Both the position numbers and the translations under genes were made by a program. A model generated the notes under the pieces. It saw nothing but the letters and a program-made list of their open reading frames with translations. It searched no databases and was not told the DNA's origin. 64,000 nucleotides of DNA. It comes from AC-32 sp963788215 (GTDB lineage Bacteria > Actinomycetota > Thermoleophilia > Gaiellales > Gaiellaceae). The DNA lies in contig CAWBFX010000001.1 of assembly GCA_963788215.1 (NCBI GenBank), positions 261,117-325,116 of the forward strand, read 5' to 3'. Shown here in pieces: positions 1 through 7,236 of the stretch. Position 1 is the first letter of the stretch, and the number at the start of each line of letters is the position of its first letter.

Positions 1-1257
1 CGCGCGGTCCGTGTACTCGGTCTGGAGCAGGTAACGCTGGTAGCTCTGGAGCGCCGGCCAGTCCTGCTTCCAGTACCCGGCCTGGACCCCGCGCAGGATC
101 GGCACCTCGATCCCGTAGCGCCGGCCGGAAGGCAGGTACAGGTAGGGCACGTGCGGCAGGAGCGAGTGGAGCACGTACAGGCCCGGCTTGCCGCCGCGCT
201 TGAACGTCGACGTGAAGCGGCAGACGTTGCGCGCGCAGGGCAGCAACGGCCCGCGCGTCGTCGTCCGGGACACCGCCTCCTGCTCCGGCTGGCCGAAGTT
301 GCCCCAGCTGTCGCTGATCGCAGGGATGTCGTCCGCGTACGGGTGCGGCAGGAGCAGGTGGAGGTAGACGACCCCCGCGTCGTTTGCCAGCGACCCGGTC
401 GTATCGGTGACCTCCTGGGTCGAGGAGCCCTTCTCGTTCTTGCAGATGGAGCCCGGGCAGAGATTCGTGAGCGACTCGACGCCGGTGACACGGTAGCTCC
501 CGTTGAGCAAAGTGAAGATGCTCTTCGGGTGGTCCGAGTAGGTCGGAAGCAGCTTCTTGTGCGGCGGCGGCAGGATCCCGGTCATCACCGCCGGGACCGC
601 GATCTCGCTCAGCCACTGGACGGTCGTCGCACTGCGATACCACGTCGAGGTCCGTGCAAGCGCGGCGAAGTTCGGGTAGCGCCCAGCGTTGACCCGCTCG
701 CCCCTGTCCATCAGGGCGACCGGCGCGAACTCGTCGAAGATGATCAGCACGACGGGCGTCTTGGCCTTCGCCTTCACCTGGACCTGCTTGACCGGCGGCG
801 TGTTGACGAACACGAGCTTCGAGATTCCGGAGCTCGAGATGAAGAGCGCGAGGAAGATGAACGGGGCGGGAACCAGGACCGTCAGGAACGAGCGGACGAC
901 CGCGGTGCGCGCGTAGAGGATCGCCCCGCCGACCCCCACCGCCGCCGCCAGGATCAGCGCGCCGGCGCCGGTGAGGCTCGAGTCGTTCGTCAGCGCGTGC
1001 AGCGCGACAACCGCGACGAGACCCGCGACGAACACGAGGTGGAGCACCTCGGCTGCGCGAGGGCTCGCGAGGCCGACCAGCAGTTCGGCGGCGAGTAGCG
1101 CAGCCGGCGGGACGAAGACCAGGAAGAGCGCGAAGAACACGATCTCGGAGCTCGTCGAGCGCCGGATCGCGAAGAAGGCCGGGTTCTTGCTGAGAATGTC
1201 GAGCAGCGGCTGCGCGAGCGCGAACCCGTTGAGCACGAGCAGCTGCGCGCCGCGCAC
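1..1257 (-). CDS. Membrane-anchored sulfatase/alkaline-phosphatase-fold enzyme, copy 1 (C-terminus outside the window)
   Basis: The visible part is the N-terminal half: four to five hydrophobic segments in the first ~150 residues, then an extracytoplasmic domain that opens with a metal-ligand strand (VVLIIFDEFAP) and continues with LSEIAVPAVMTG and conserved Cys-containing stretches (LCPGSICKN). It is a clear paralog of the enzyme at 3081-5573, colinear over the whole visible length. The family is the alkaline-phosphatase/sulfatase superfamily. With no CxPSR formylglycine motif it is more likely a phospho- or phosphoglycerol-type transferase or hydrolase of surface polymers than a true sulfatase (inference). 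The start is uncertain. GTG at 1257 is the first standard start, yet similarity to the paralog continues upstream to an in-frame ATC at 1299. The gene runs off the left edge of the window. Confidence 0.75.
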   Translation of the reverse strand, partial: MRGAQLLVLNGFALAQPLLDILSKNPAFFAIRRSTSSEIVFFALFLVFVPPAALLAAELLVGLASPRAAEVLHLVFVAGLVAVVALHALTNDSSLTGAGALILAAAVGVGGAILYARTAVVRSFLTVLVPAPFIFLALFISSSGISKLVFVNTPPVKQVQVKAKAKTPVVLIIFDEFAPVALMDRGERVNAGRYPNFAALARTSTWYRSATTVQWLSEIAVPAVMTGILPPPHKKLLPTYSDHPKSIFTLLNGSYRVTGVESLTNLCPGSICKNEKGSSTQEVTDTTGSLANDAGVVYLHLLLPHPYADDIPAISDSWGNFGQPEQEAVSRTTTRGPLLPCARNVCRFTSTFKRGGKPGLYVLHSLLPHVPYLYLPSGRRYGIEVPILRGVQAGYWKQDWPALQSYQRYLLQTEYTDRA

Positions 1258-1364
1258 GAGGGTCGTCTTGGCAAAGCTAGGTTGGGGCGGCCGGGGGATG
1301 CGGGAAAGCTAGTCAGTCGCGGGGCCGGACCTCAACTTCGACCCCGCTAGACTGGTCGCACCGA

Positions 1365-1437
1365 GCGCCTGTAGCTCAGGGGATAGAGCGCGCGCCTCCG
1401 GAGCGCGAGGTCGCAGGTTCGATTCCTGCCAGGCGCA
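1365..1437 (+). tRNA. tRNA-Arg (CCG)
   Basis: A 73-nt cloverleaf. The 7-bp acceptor stem GCGCCTG/CAGGCGC is followed by a D arm, an anticodon stem CGCGC/GCGCG around loop CTCCGGA (anticodon CCG), and a T arm with GGTTCGATTCC. The discriminator base is A and CCA is not encoded. Confidence 0.95.
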
Positions 1438-1482
1438 TAACCAGCCCCACTGCGCACGGTGAGCCGGTCGCGCCGTAGACAA

Positions 1483-1506
1483 AAAGGGCCGGTTGCCCGG
1501 CCCTTT
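1483..1506. terminator. Bidirectional hairpin terminator
   Basis: A perfect 10-bp stem AAAGGGCCGG/CCGGCCCTTT with a TTGC loop. Flanking A and T runs make it work on both strands. It lies between tRNA-Arg (plus) and the collagen-like gene (minus), so it can end both transcripts. Confidence 0.75.
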
Positions 1507-1526
1507 CTGCTCGCTGGATTCGTCGC

Positions 1527-2046
1527 TCAGGAAACGGCGGCGCAGCGCACCTGGACGTGGAAGCTCTCGGCCACCGAGCCCTCGTTGGCCATCGTGACGA
1601 AGAACCCGGGCGCGCCGGTCACGTCATCGACGAAGAAAGAGGCGGCAACGGTCCAGGAGAGCGGAGTCGCCCGCCGTCGTGACGAAGTAGCCGCCGCCGA
1701 GCGGCTGCGTCCCCGCCGGGCACAAATTGACCGCCGAGGCCTGCGTCCCGGCCGGGACCGACACCGCGGAGCCGGCGCCGCCAACCCCGCTCACGTAGCC
1801 GGAGACCCCCGGGGTTCCGGGAACGCCCTGGGAGCCCTGGATGCCTTGCGGGCCCGCGTCGCCTTGCGGGCCGGCGTCGCCTTGCGGGCCACGCTGGCCG
1901 CGGAGTGAGCGAACGGCGCTCGCAGTGAGCTTGTTCGCGGAGACGGAGTGGTTCTTCAGCTTGCTCCCGTCGATCAGCAGGCTGGCCGCACCGGCCGAGC
2001 CCGAAATGACCGCCGCGATGACGATCGCGGTGATGACGCTCTTCAT
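1527..2046 (-). pseudogene. Secreted collagen-like protein, frameshifted
   Basis: The gene starts at ATG 2046 with a signal-peptide-like segment (MKSVITAIVIAAVISGSAGA) and continues with SxKLKNHSVSANKL, a motif common in actinobacterial secreted proteins. A short collagen-like Gly-X-Y stretch (GPQGDAGPQGDAGPQGIQG) comes next, then a C-terminal beta domain. In the starting frame the protein ends early (stop near 1624) just after GGGYFVTTAGDSALL. In the next frame the expected domain resumes as WTVAASFFVDDVTGAPGFF and ends at 1527. Skipping one base around 1660-1668 restores about 172 residues. Whether this is a genuine mutation or an assembly error cannot be told from the sequence. A collagen-like surface or exported role is inferred. 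Confidence 0.7.
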
Positions 2047-2159
2047 GGGTTCTCCGATCGTTTAGCCCCCCGCAAGGGCGGACGCCGACCCCTCTGCCCG
2101 CTCAGCGACCCTACAGGACGCAAGAAAACGGTCACGCAACACGGCCGCGCCGGGCGCAC

Positions 2160-2348
2160 TCACTCTTTCGTGCGCGGAACCCAGCCGGTTCGGGGCTCGG
2201 GAGGTGCGCCGTCACGGCGGTCGATCGTCGTGCGCAGATCCTGCAGGAAGCGCTCGCAGTCGTCGCGGAGCTGCTCGGACACGAATTCGCCCGGGAGCGC
2301 TTTCGGGCGCGCGGCGGCGGCTCGGTCCTTCTTCGGTCCAGCTTTCAG
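2160..2348 (-). CDS. Small protein of unknown function (about 62 aa, CTG start)
   Basis: An open frame reading LKAGPKKDRAAAARPKALPG, then a helix-like FVSEQLRDDCERFLQDLRT, and ending in GWVPRTKE and TGA. Third codon positions are strongly G/C in the middle and 3' part, as in the neighbouring genes, which supports coding. No ATG, GTG or TTG precedes the conserved-looking part. The best start is CTG at 2348, just after a GGGGTGGGGA stretch; an internal GTG would leave only 45 residues. The protein is charged, has no signal peptide or membrane segment, and is not recognised. The rest of the 2047-2517 interval holds only the palindrome at 2457-2486. Confidence 0.45.
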   Translation of the reverse strand: MKAGPKKDRAAAARPKALPGEFVSEQLRDDCERFLQDLRTTIDRRDGAPPEPRTGWVPRTKE

Positions 2349-2456
2349 TCCCCACCCCCATGTGGAATCTGTGGAAAACCAGCTTGTGAACCCGCAGGCG
2401 CTCCCGTCTCGGGCCTGAGCGGTTGCGCTGCCGCGACTCTACGACGCTTCGCCCGC

Positions 2457-2486
2457 CTCCGAGTCCCTCGATCGAGGGACTCGGAG
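2457..2486. repeat. Perfect 30-bp palindrome downstream of doxX
   Basis: Two 15-base arms (CTCCGAGTCCCTCGA and its exact reverse complement) with no unpaired centre. It lies 31 bp after the DoxX stop on the minus strand. No T-run follows on either strand, so it is either a Rho-independent-like stem without a U tract, an mRNA 3'-end stabiliser, or a protein-binding site. Confidence 0.6.
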
Positions 2487-2517
2487 ACGAAAGGGGCGGA
2501 AAGAGCGTGAAATCCGC

Positions 2518-3051
2518 TTAGGCGGCGCGGCGCAGTTCCTGCGTCTTCGCCGGAGCCGGGCGATGGCGGCCGAGGGTCACCGTCAAGAGCGAGATCAACG
2601 CGGCCGCGCCGAGGACGCCGACTCCCCACCAGACGCCGCTGATGCTTCCGTCCCAGCCGATCAGGCGGTCGAGCGAGAAGCGGCCGGGGCCGGTCGCGGA
2701 GATCCCGACTGCGACCGCGAGGATGCCGAGGTTGTGCTCGTAGCCGCCGTTCCCGGCGAAGTACCCGTTCGGGCCGTGCACCGTCGCGATCGCGGTGAGC
2801 ATGACGACGGCAATCGCGAGAGCCGCGAGCGGCGTGGCGAGCCCGAAGGCGAAGAGCACGCCGCTGAGCTCGGCCGCCGCCGCCATCAGAGCCAGCACGA
2901 GTGGCTGCCGGAAGCGCAGGTTGCCGAAGAACCCGGCGGTGCCACGCGGGCCGCCGCCGCCGAACCAGCCGAACATCTTCTGGGCGCCGTGCGCGGCCAT
3001 TTGCGCGCCGACGACGACTCGGATGAGCAAGAGTCCGTATGCCATAGACAC
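2518..3051 (-). CDS. DoxX family membrane protein
   Basis: A 177-aa integral membrane protein of the DoxX/DoxD family. The opening YGLLLIRVVVGAQMAAHGAQKMFGWFGG is the hallmark first helix and HGxQK motif. Three more hydrophobic segments follow at about 47-90, 108-122 and 141-160, with a basic C-terminal tail. Family members act in the membrane, often linked to thiol or quinone redox balance, but substrates are mostly unknown. It stands alone on the minus strand, between the two sulfatase-fold paralogs, and starts at ATG 3051. Confidence 0.85.
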   Translation of the reverse strand: MSMAYGLLLIRVVVGAQMAAHGAQKMFGWFGGGGPRGTAGFFGNLRFRQPLVLALMAAAAELSGVLFAFGLATPLAALAIAVVMLTAIATVHGPNGYFAGNGGYEHNLGILAVAVGISATGPGRFSLDRLIGWDGSISGVWWGVGVLGAAALISLLTVTLGRHRPAPAKTQELRRAA

Positions 3052-3080
3052 CGGTCTGCCCCGGTTTTCAGCGGGAAAAC

Positions 3081-5573
3081 TCAGCGCCAGCGCCAGTGGT
3101 TCGGCTTCGCCCGCAGCTCGCCCGCGACGCCGCGCCTGATGCCGAAGACCCGCACGCTATGGCCCTTCCCCGGCTTCGGGAGCAGCCTGTTCGGAAGCGC
3201 GAACTGGAACCCGAACTCGCCCTTGTAGTTGAAGACCTTGTGCGGCTCGAGCTCCTCGGTCGGCGCGGCGAAGATCTGCCGGCCGTCCACGAAGACGGCG
3301 ATGCTGTCCGCCCGGTGCCTGAGCGACGGCTCCGCGGCCCAGCCGCTGAAGAGGAGCAGCCGCCCGCCTCCGACCTGCACCGATCCGCGCAGCGCGCCGC
3401 GCCGAACCGGCGTCACGGTCCCGTTGGAGGAGCGGATTACCTCGTGTCCTCCACGCTTGGCGAGGCGCGCGCTCTCGCTGCTGCCTCGCAGCTGCTCGAG
3501 CGTTCGCGTGCCGCCTGCGTGGCCGACGAGCAGGACTGCCACCGCGTTGCGGCCGTTGTGGAGCGAGTCCTCCGGAACCATCGCGGCAAAGCGCGCGTCC
3601 GGCCCCGAGCGGAAGGTCCACGTGGTCGCGCCGATGCGGCCGTTGACGGCGATCGCGAGCTCCTTCTGGCCCGTGCGCTTGCCCGTCAGCCGGCCCTCGA
3701 TCCAGGTCGGGACCAGATCCGTGTGGAGGTCGACCACGTTCAGCAGCTCGCGGCCCTTAAGCTCGAACCCGGTGCTCCGGTTCGGTTGGACGGGCAGCTG
3801 GGCGAGCGGCTTGCCCACGAGGTCCGAGTCCGGTCCGATTCGGTACACGGAGTCGGGGGTCGTGCCGAACGTCGAGATCTGAGCCGCGAGCGCGCGCTTG
3901 CGGCGTGCCGCCAGGTCCGAGAGCCGGCCGGTGACCGCGTGCCCGTTCCCCAGCCGCACCGCGACGGTCCCGTCGGAGGCGAGACGGCGGCCCACCAGCG
4001 AGCGTCCGTCCACGTGCCAGGGCATCCGGACGCCGAGCACGCGGCCGATCGTCGGCACGATGTCGACCGTCCGCGCGAGCCCGTCGTCGATCTTCGGCGC
4101 ATGCTGGTGGGGGAGCTTCACGAACAGCGGCACGAACGCGATGTCCTGGAGATTCGTCGGCGTCGGCCGCCGGCGCGGCCCGCGGTCGCGGTAGCTGACG
4201 CCGTGGTCGGCGGTCACGATCACCAGCGCGCGGTCGTAGATCCCCTTCGCCTTCAGCCGCTGCAGGATCAAGCCGAGGGCGCGGTCGGTGAACTCGACCT
4301 GGAGCAGGAAGCGCTGGTACGCCTGGTCCGCCGGCCACGCGCCCTGCGAGACGTTGTTCCGGACCCCGTCGAGCGCGGGCGCCTGGACGCCGTACCGTCG
4401 GCCGGACGGCAGGTAGAGGTAGGGCACGTGCGGCAGGAGCGCGTGCAGGACGTAGAGCGTCGGCTTGCGATCGGCCGTAAAGAGAGACGTGAAGCGGCAG
4501 ACGTTCCGGCCGCACGGCTGGACTCCCCCGCTGCCTTCGAGGCGCGCCCCCTCGCGGGCTTCGCGCTGGCCGAAGTCGCCCCAGCTGTCGTCGATCGCCG
4601 GGATCTCGTCGGAGTAGGGCTGCGGCAGCAGCAGATGCAGGTACACGATGCCGGCATCCGAGGCAAGCGAGCCCGTCGCGCCCGAGACGGCTGCACTCGA
4701 GCTGCCGTGGTCGTTCTTGCAGATGGAGCGCGGGCAGAGCTGCGTGATCGACTCGATCGCCCGCACGCGGTAGCTCCGGCCGAGGAGCGTGAAGACGTTG
4801 TGCGGGTGATCGGCGTAGATCGGCAGGAGGTTGTGGTGCATCGGCGGCAGGATCCCGGTCAAGACTGCGGGCACGGCCTGCTCGGTCAGCCACTGGACGG
4901 TCGTCGCGTTCCGGTACCAGGTCGAGTCCCCTGCGAGCGCGGCGAAGTTCGGATAGCGCGCCGCGTCCACCTGCTCGTCGGCGTCCATCAGCGAGACGGG
5001 CGCGAACTCGTCGAAGACGACGAGCACGACCGGCGTCCGCGAGCGCACGTGCTGCTCGGCGACGTACGGCGTCTTGACGAAGACGAGCTTCGAGGCGTTC
5101 GAGTCGAACAGGAAGAGCGCCAGGAACACGAGCGGTGCAGGCGCGAGCACGGTCACGAACGAGCCGACCGGTGCGACGCGCTGGTAGAGCAGCGCGCCGA
5201 GGACGCCGACCGCAGCCGCCACGGCGAGAGCCCCCGGGCCCGAGAGCGCCGACCGGTTCGCGAGCGCATGCAGCACGATCACGCCGACGAAGCCCGCGAC
5301 GAAGAGCAGGTGGGCCACCTCGCCGGCGCGCCGGTTGACGAGCCTCACGAGGAGCTCGACCGCGAGCAGCGCTGCGGGCGGCACGACGACGAGGAAGAGC
5401 GCGAAGAGCACGATCTGCGTGCTCGAGGAGCGGCGGACCGTAAAGAACTCCGGGTTCCGGCCGAGGATGTCGAGGAGCGGCTCGGCGATCGCGAACGCCG
5501 AGAGCACGGCAAGCCGCGCGCCGTGGACCAGGGCTACGCGAAGGAGGCTCGGCTCAGGTTTTCGCTCGGGCAA
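3081..5573 (-). CDS. Membrane-anchored sulfatase/alkaline-phosphatase-fold enzyme, copy 2
   Basis: 830 aa. The first ~165 residues hold five hydrophobic segments, placing the catalytic domain outside the cytoplasmic membrane. The catalytic core (about 180-480) has the metal-binding strand VVLVVFDEFAP, a probable nucleophile region WLTEQAVPAVLTG, and the late metal motif VIVTADHGVSYRDRG. Thr occupies the position that aligns with the Thr nucleophile of phosphoethanolamine/LTA-synthase-type enzymes, and no CxPSR sulfatase motif is present. The last ~300 residues look beta-rich and are unrecognised. The start is TTG 5573, placed inside the last codons of the upstream methyltransferase (20-nt overlap), which suggests translational coupling. 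It is probably an extracellular phospho- or phosphoglycerol transferase or a hydrolase acting on surface glycans. Confidence 0.8.
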   Translation of the reverse strand: MPERKPEPSLLRVALVHGARLAVLSAFAIAEPLLDILGRNPEFFTVRRSSSTQIVLFALFLVVVPPAALLAVELLVRLVNRRAGEVAHLLFVAGFVGVIVLHALANRSALSGPGALAVAAAVGVLGALLYQRVAPVGSFVTVLAPAPLVFLALFLFDSNASKLVFVKTPYVAEQHVRSRTPVVLVVFDEFAPVSLMDADEQVDAARYPNFAALAGDSTWYRNATTVQWLTEQAVPAVLTGILPPMHHNLLPIYADHPHNVFTLLGRSYRVRAIESITQLCPRSICKNDHGSSSAAVSGATGSLASDAGIVYLHLLLPQPYSDEIPAIDDSWGDFGQREAREGARLEGSGGVQPCGRNVCRFTSLFTADRKPTLYVLHALLPHVPYLYLPSGRRYGVQAPALDGVRNNVSQGAWPADQAYQRFLLQVEFTDRALGLILQRLKAKGIYDRALVIVTADHGVSYRDRGPRRRPTPTNLQDIAFVPLFVKLPHQHAPKIDDGLARTVDIVPTIGRVLGVRMPWHVDGRSLVGRRLASDGTVAVRLGNGHAVTGRLSDLAARRKRALAAQISTFGTTPDSVYRIGPDSDLVGKPLAQLPVQPNRSTGFELKGRELLNVVDLHTDLVPTWIEGRLTGKRTGQKELAIAVNGRIGATTWTFRSGPDARFAAMVPEDSLHNGRNAVAVLLVGHAGGTRTLEQLRGSSESARLAKRGGHEVIRSSNGTVTPVRRGALRGSVQVGGGRLLLFSGWAAEPSLRHRADSIAVFVDGRQIFAAPTEELEPHKVFNYKGEFGFQFALPNRLLPKPGKGHSVRVFGIRRGVAGELRAKPNHWRWR

Positions 5574-6972
5574 GGTGCAGCGTGCGTCGTCCCCCCGCCA
5601 GAGTCTCCGAGCGGACGACGTCGAAGCGCTCGTTCAGGCAGCGCTCGAACCAGTCGGCCCGGTAATCAGGATGGTCGTTCGGCCGCTTGCGGGCGAGCAG
5701 GCGGCCGGCCATCGGGTCTTCAGGCGACACGAACTCGATCACGACCGAGCGGGTCGTCGCGCGCAGCCAGTCGAGGAACTCCGCGACCGGGACGTTCCCC
5801 GCGATCGACACGTGGTGGATCAGCGCGAGGCAGAGCGTCAGGTCGGGCTTGCCGCGGTCGGGCAGCGGCCGCCGCTCGGCGCCCCTCCACCCCAGTCCGG
5901 GCGGCGGGTCGACGATGTTCAGCGTCAGCGGCAGGATCTTGTCCTGCTCCTCCTCGCGCAGCGTGCGGTAGAGGCGGTCCACCACGAGCGGGTCAGCGTC
6001 CATCGCGACGACGCAGTCCGCCGTCTCGGCGGCGATCCGCGAGTGGACGCCCTCGTTGCAGCCGATGTCCCAGACCAGGCTCGGTTCCTCGCTCTCGACC
6101 GCCTCGCGGACGAAGCGGGCCTTGCGCTCGGCGTCCTCGCCCGAGTACGTCGTGTCGAGGCGGTAGTCCGACCACGTCGACTGCGCAGGCGCCCAGCTCA
6201 GGCGCCCGATCAGGCGCTCGAGGCCCTTCGCATTGGCGACGATCAGCTCGCGCTTGAACCCCGCTTTGCGCAGCTCGCCCTTGAGGTCCTCGTCGCGGTC
6301 CTCGTGACGGCTCTCCAGCCGCGCGTGCATGAACACGTGGGTGAAGGAGCCGCGGCGGAAGCGGTCGCGGAACGAGAGCAGGTTGCGCAGCTCCTGCGGC
6401 GCGATCCCGTCGAGGCTCCCGCGCAGCCACGGCTGGAACGGCACGTCCTTCCACGCCTGCAACAGCAGCGGGTAGAGGAAGAGCATGCAGAACTGCCGGT
6501 AGCCGGCCCACGGCTCCCCTTCGCGCTGCTTCTCGAACGAGCCAACGTCGATGAAGACCGGCTCGGCGCCGCGGAACTGGACGTTGTAGGGCGTCGAGTC
6601 CTTGAGGATCAGCCCCTGGTCGAGCGCGCGCCGCAGGAGCGCCAACTGGAGCAGGGCCGCGTCGCGCAGCATCGAGAACGTCCACTCGTACGGGTACGAG
6701 ACGAACGGGATCACGTCGTGCTCGAGCACGCCGGCGACCCCGCCGTGGATCGCCTCGCCGAGGGCCGCCTCCTCCTCGACCTCGCGCGTGCCGACGAGCC
6801 GGCCCTCGCCCACGAGTTGGTCGACGAGGCCCGACGACGAGAGCTCCCGCCAGTCGGCGAGGCCCTGTTCGCTCAGCAGCCGCAGGACGCGGCCATCGGT
6901 GGTGAAGACGCGGCTGTCGGGGTCGCGAAAAGAACCCGGCTCGAGGCCGGATGCCACAGTCGGCGCGTCCAT
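5554..6972 (-). CDS. SAM-dependent methyltransferase with kinase-like N-terminal part
   Basis: 472 aa, soluble. Residues ~140-175 read LILKDSTPYNVQF...PVFIDVGSFE, a spacing like the catalytic and metal loops of phosphotransferase/kinase folds. Residues ~290-420 form a class I methyltransferase: VWDIGCNEGVHSRIAAE (SAM motif I), CVVAMDADPLVVDRLY (acidic loop after strand 2), and LTLCLALIHHV (motif IV region). The family often sits with polysaccharide genes. Here it precedes and overlaps the membrane sulfatase-fold gene and follows the YIDPG small protein, suggesting modification of a cell-surface polymer or its carrier. Start ATG 6972 is clear. The substrate is unknown. Confidence 0.8.
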   Translation of the reverse strand: MDAPTVASGLEPGSFRDPDSRVFTTDGRVLRLLSEQGLADWRELSSSGLVDQLVGEGRLVGTREVEEEAALGEAIHGGVAGVLEHDVIPFVSYPYEWTFSMLRDAALLQLALLRRALDQGLILKDSTPYNVQFRGAEPVFIDVGSFEKQREGEPWAGYRQFCMLFLYPLLLQAWKDVPFQPWLRGSLDGIAPQELRNLLSFRDRFRRGSFTHVFMHARLESRHEDRDEDLKGELRKAGFKRELIVANAKGLERLIGRLSWAPAQSTWSDYRLDTTYSGEDAERKARFVREAVESEEPSLVWDIGCNEGVHSRIAAETADCVVAMDADPLVVDRLYRTLREEEQDKILPLTLNIVDPPPGLGWRGAERRPLPDRGKPDLTLCLALIHHVSIAGNVPVAEFLDWLRATTRSVVIEFVSPEDPMAGRLLARKRPNDHPDYRADWFERCLNERFDVVRSETLAGGRRTLHLARAKT

Positions 6973-6990
6973 ACCCCTCGCGCCGAGCGG

Positions 6991-7152
6991 TTAGCTCGGC
7001 GCGCTCTCGTCCTCGGTCTTGCCGATGTGCAGCACCCGCTTGATGCGGCGCCAGTAGAGCCTCGTGGTGACCCCTACGGCCGCCACGCCTCCGGCCAGCG
7101 CCTGCAAAAAGAGGCTGCCGCTGCCTGGATCGATGTAACTGACTGGTGACAT
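6991..7152 (-). CDS. YIDPG-motif small membrane protein
   Basis: 53 aa beginning MSPVSYIDPGSGSLFLQ, then one hydrophobic helix (ALAGGVAAVGVTT) and a basic tail (RLYWRRIKRVLHIGK). Short proteins with the YIDPGxGSL motif commonly accompany sulfatase-fold and methyltransferase genes in cell-surface glycan loci, as here. I chose ATG 7152 because the YIDPG motif follows at once; a longer reading from 7221 lacks support. It lies 18 bp upstream of the methyltransferase on the same strand and is probably the first gene of that operon. Its molecular role is unknown. Confidence 0.75.
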   Translation of the reverse strand: MSPVSYIDPGSGSLFLQALAGGVAAVGVTTRLYWRRIKRVLHIGKTEDESAPS

Positions 7153-7195
7153 CACTGAGCCCAGGAGGTTACGGCCTCGACCGGACGCGTGCAAG

Positions 7196-7226
7196 AAGGG
7201 TGCGCGCCAGGCGACGCGCACCCTCT
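7196..7226 (-). terminator. Hairpin terminator of the 7237-9075 gene
   Basis: A 9-bp stem GGGTGCGCG/CGCGCACCC (7198-7206 and 7215-7223) just after the stop of the minus-strand secreted-protein gene. On that strand the stem is followed by TTCTTGC. Confidence 0.6.
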
Positions 7227-7236
7227 CTTGCTTCCG

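Noticed and set aside
1365..1437. tRNA-Arg as an attachment site for a mobile island
   Set aside because: No integrase gene and no direct repeat of the tRNA 3' end was seen in the window; the paralogous genes either side are better explained by duplication.
3096..6257. A very long open frame (over 1000 codons) on the plus strand
   Set aside because: It is antisense to the sulfatase-fold and methyltransferase genes, extremely Arg-rich, and without domains; GC-rich DNA yields such frames by chance.
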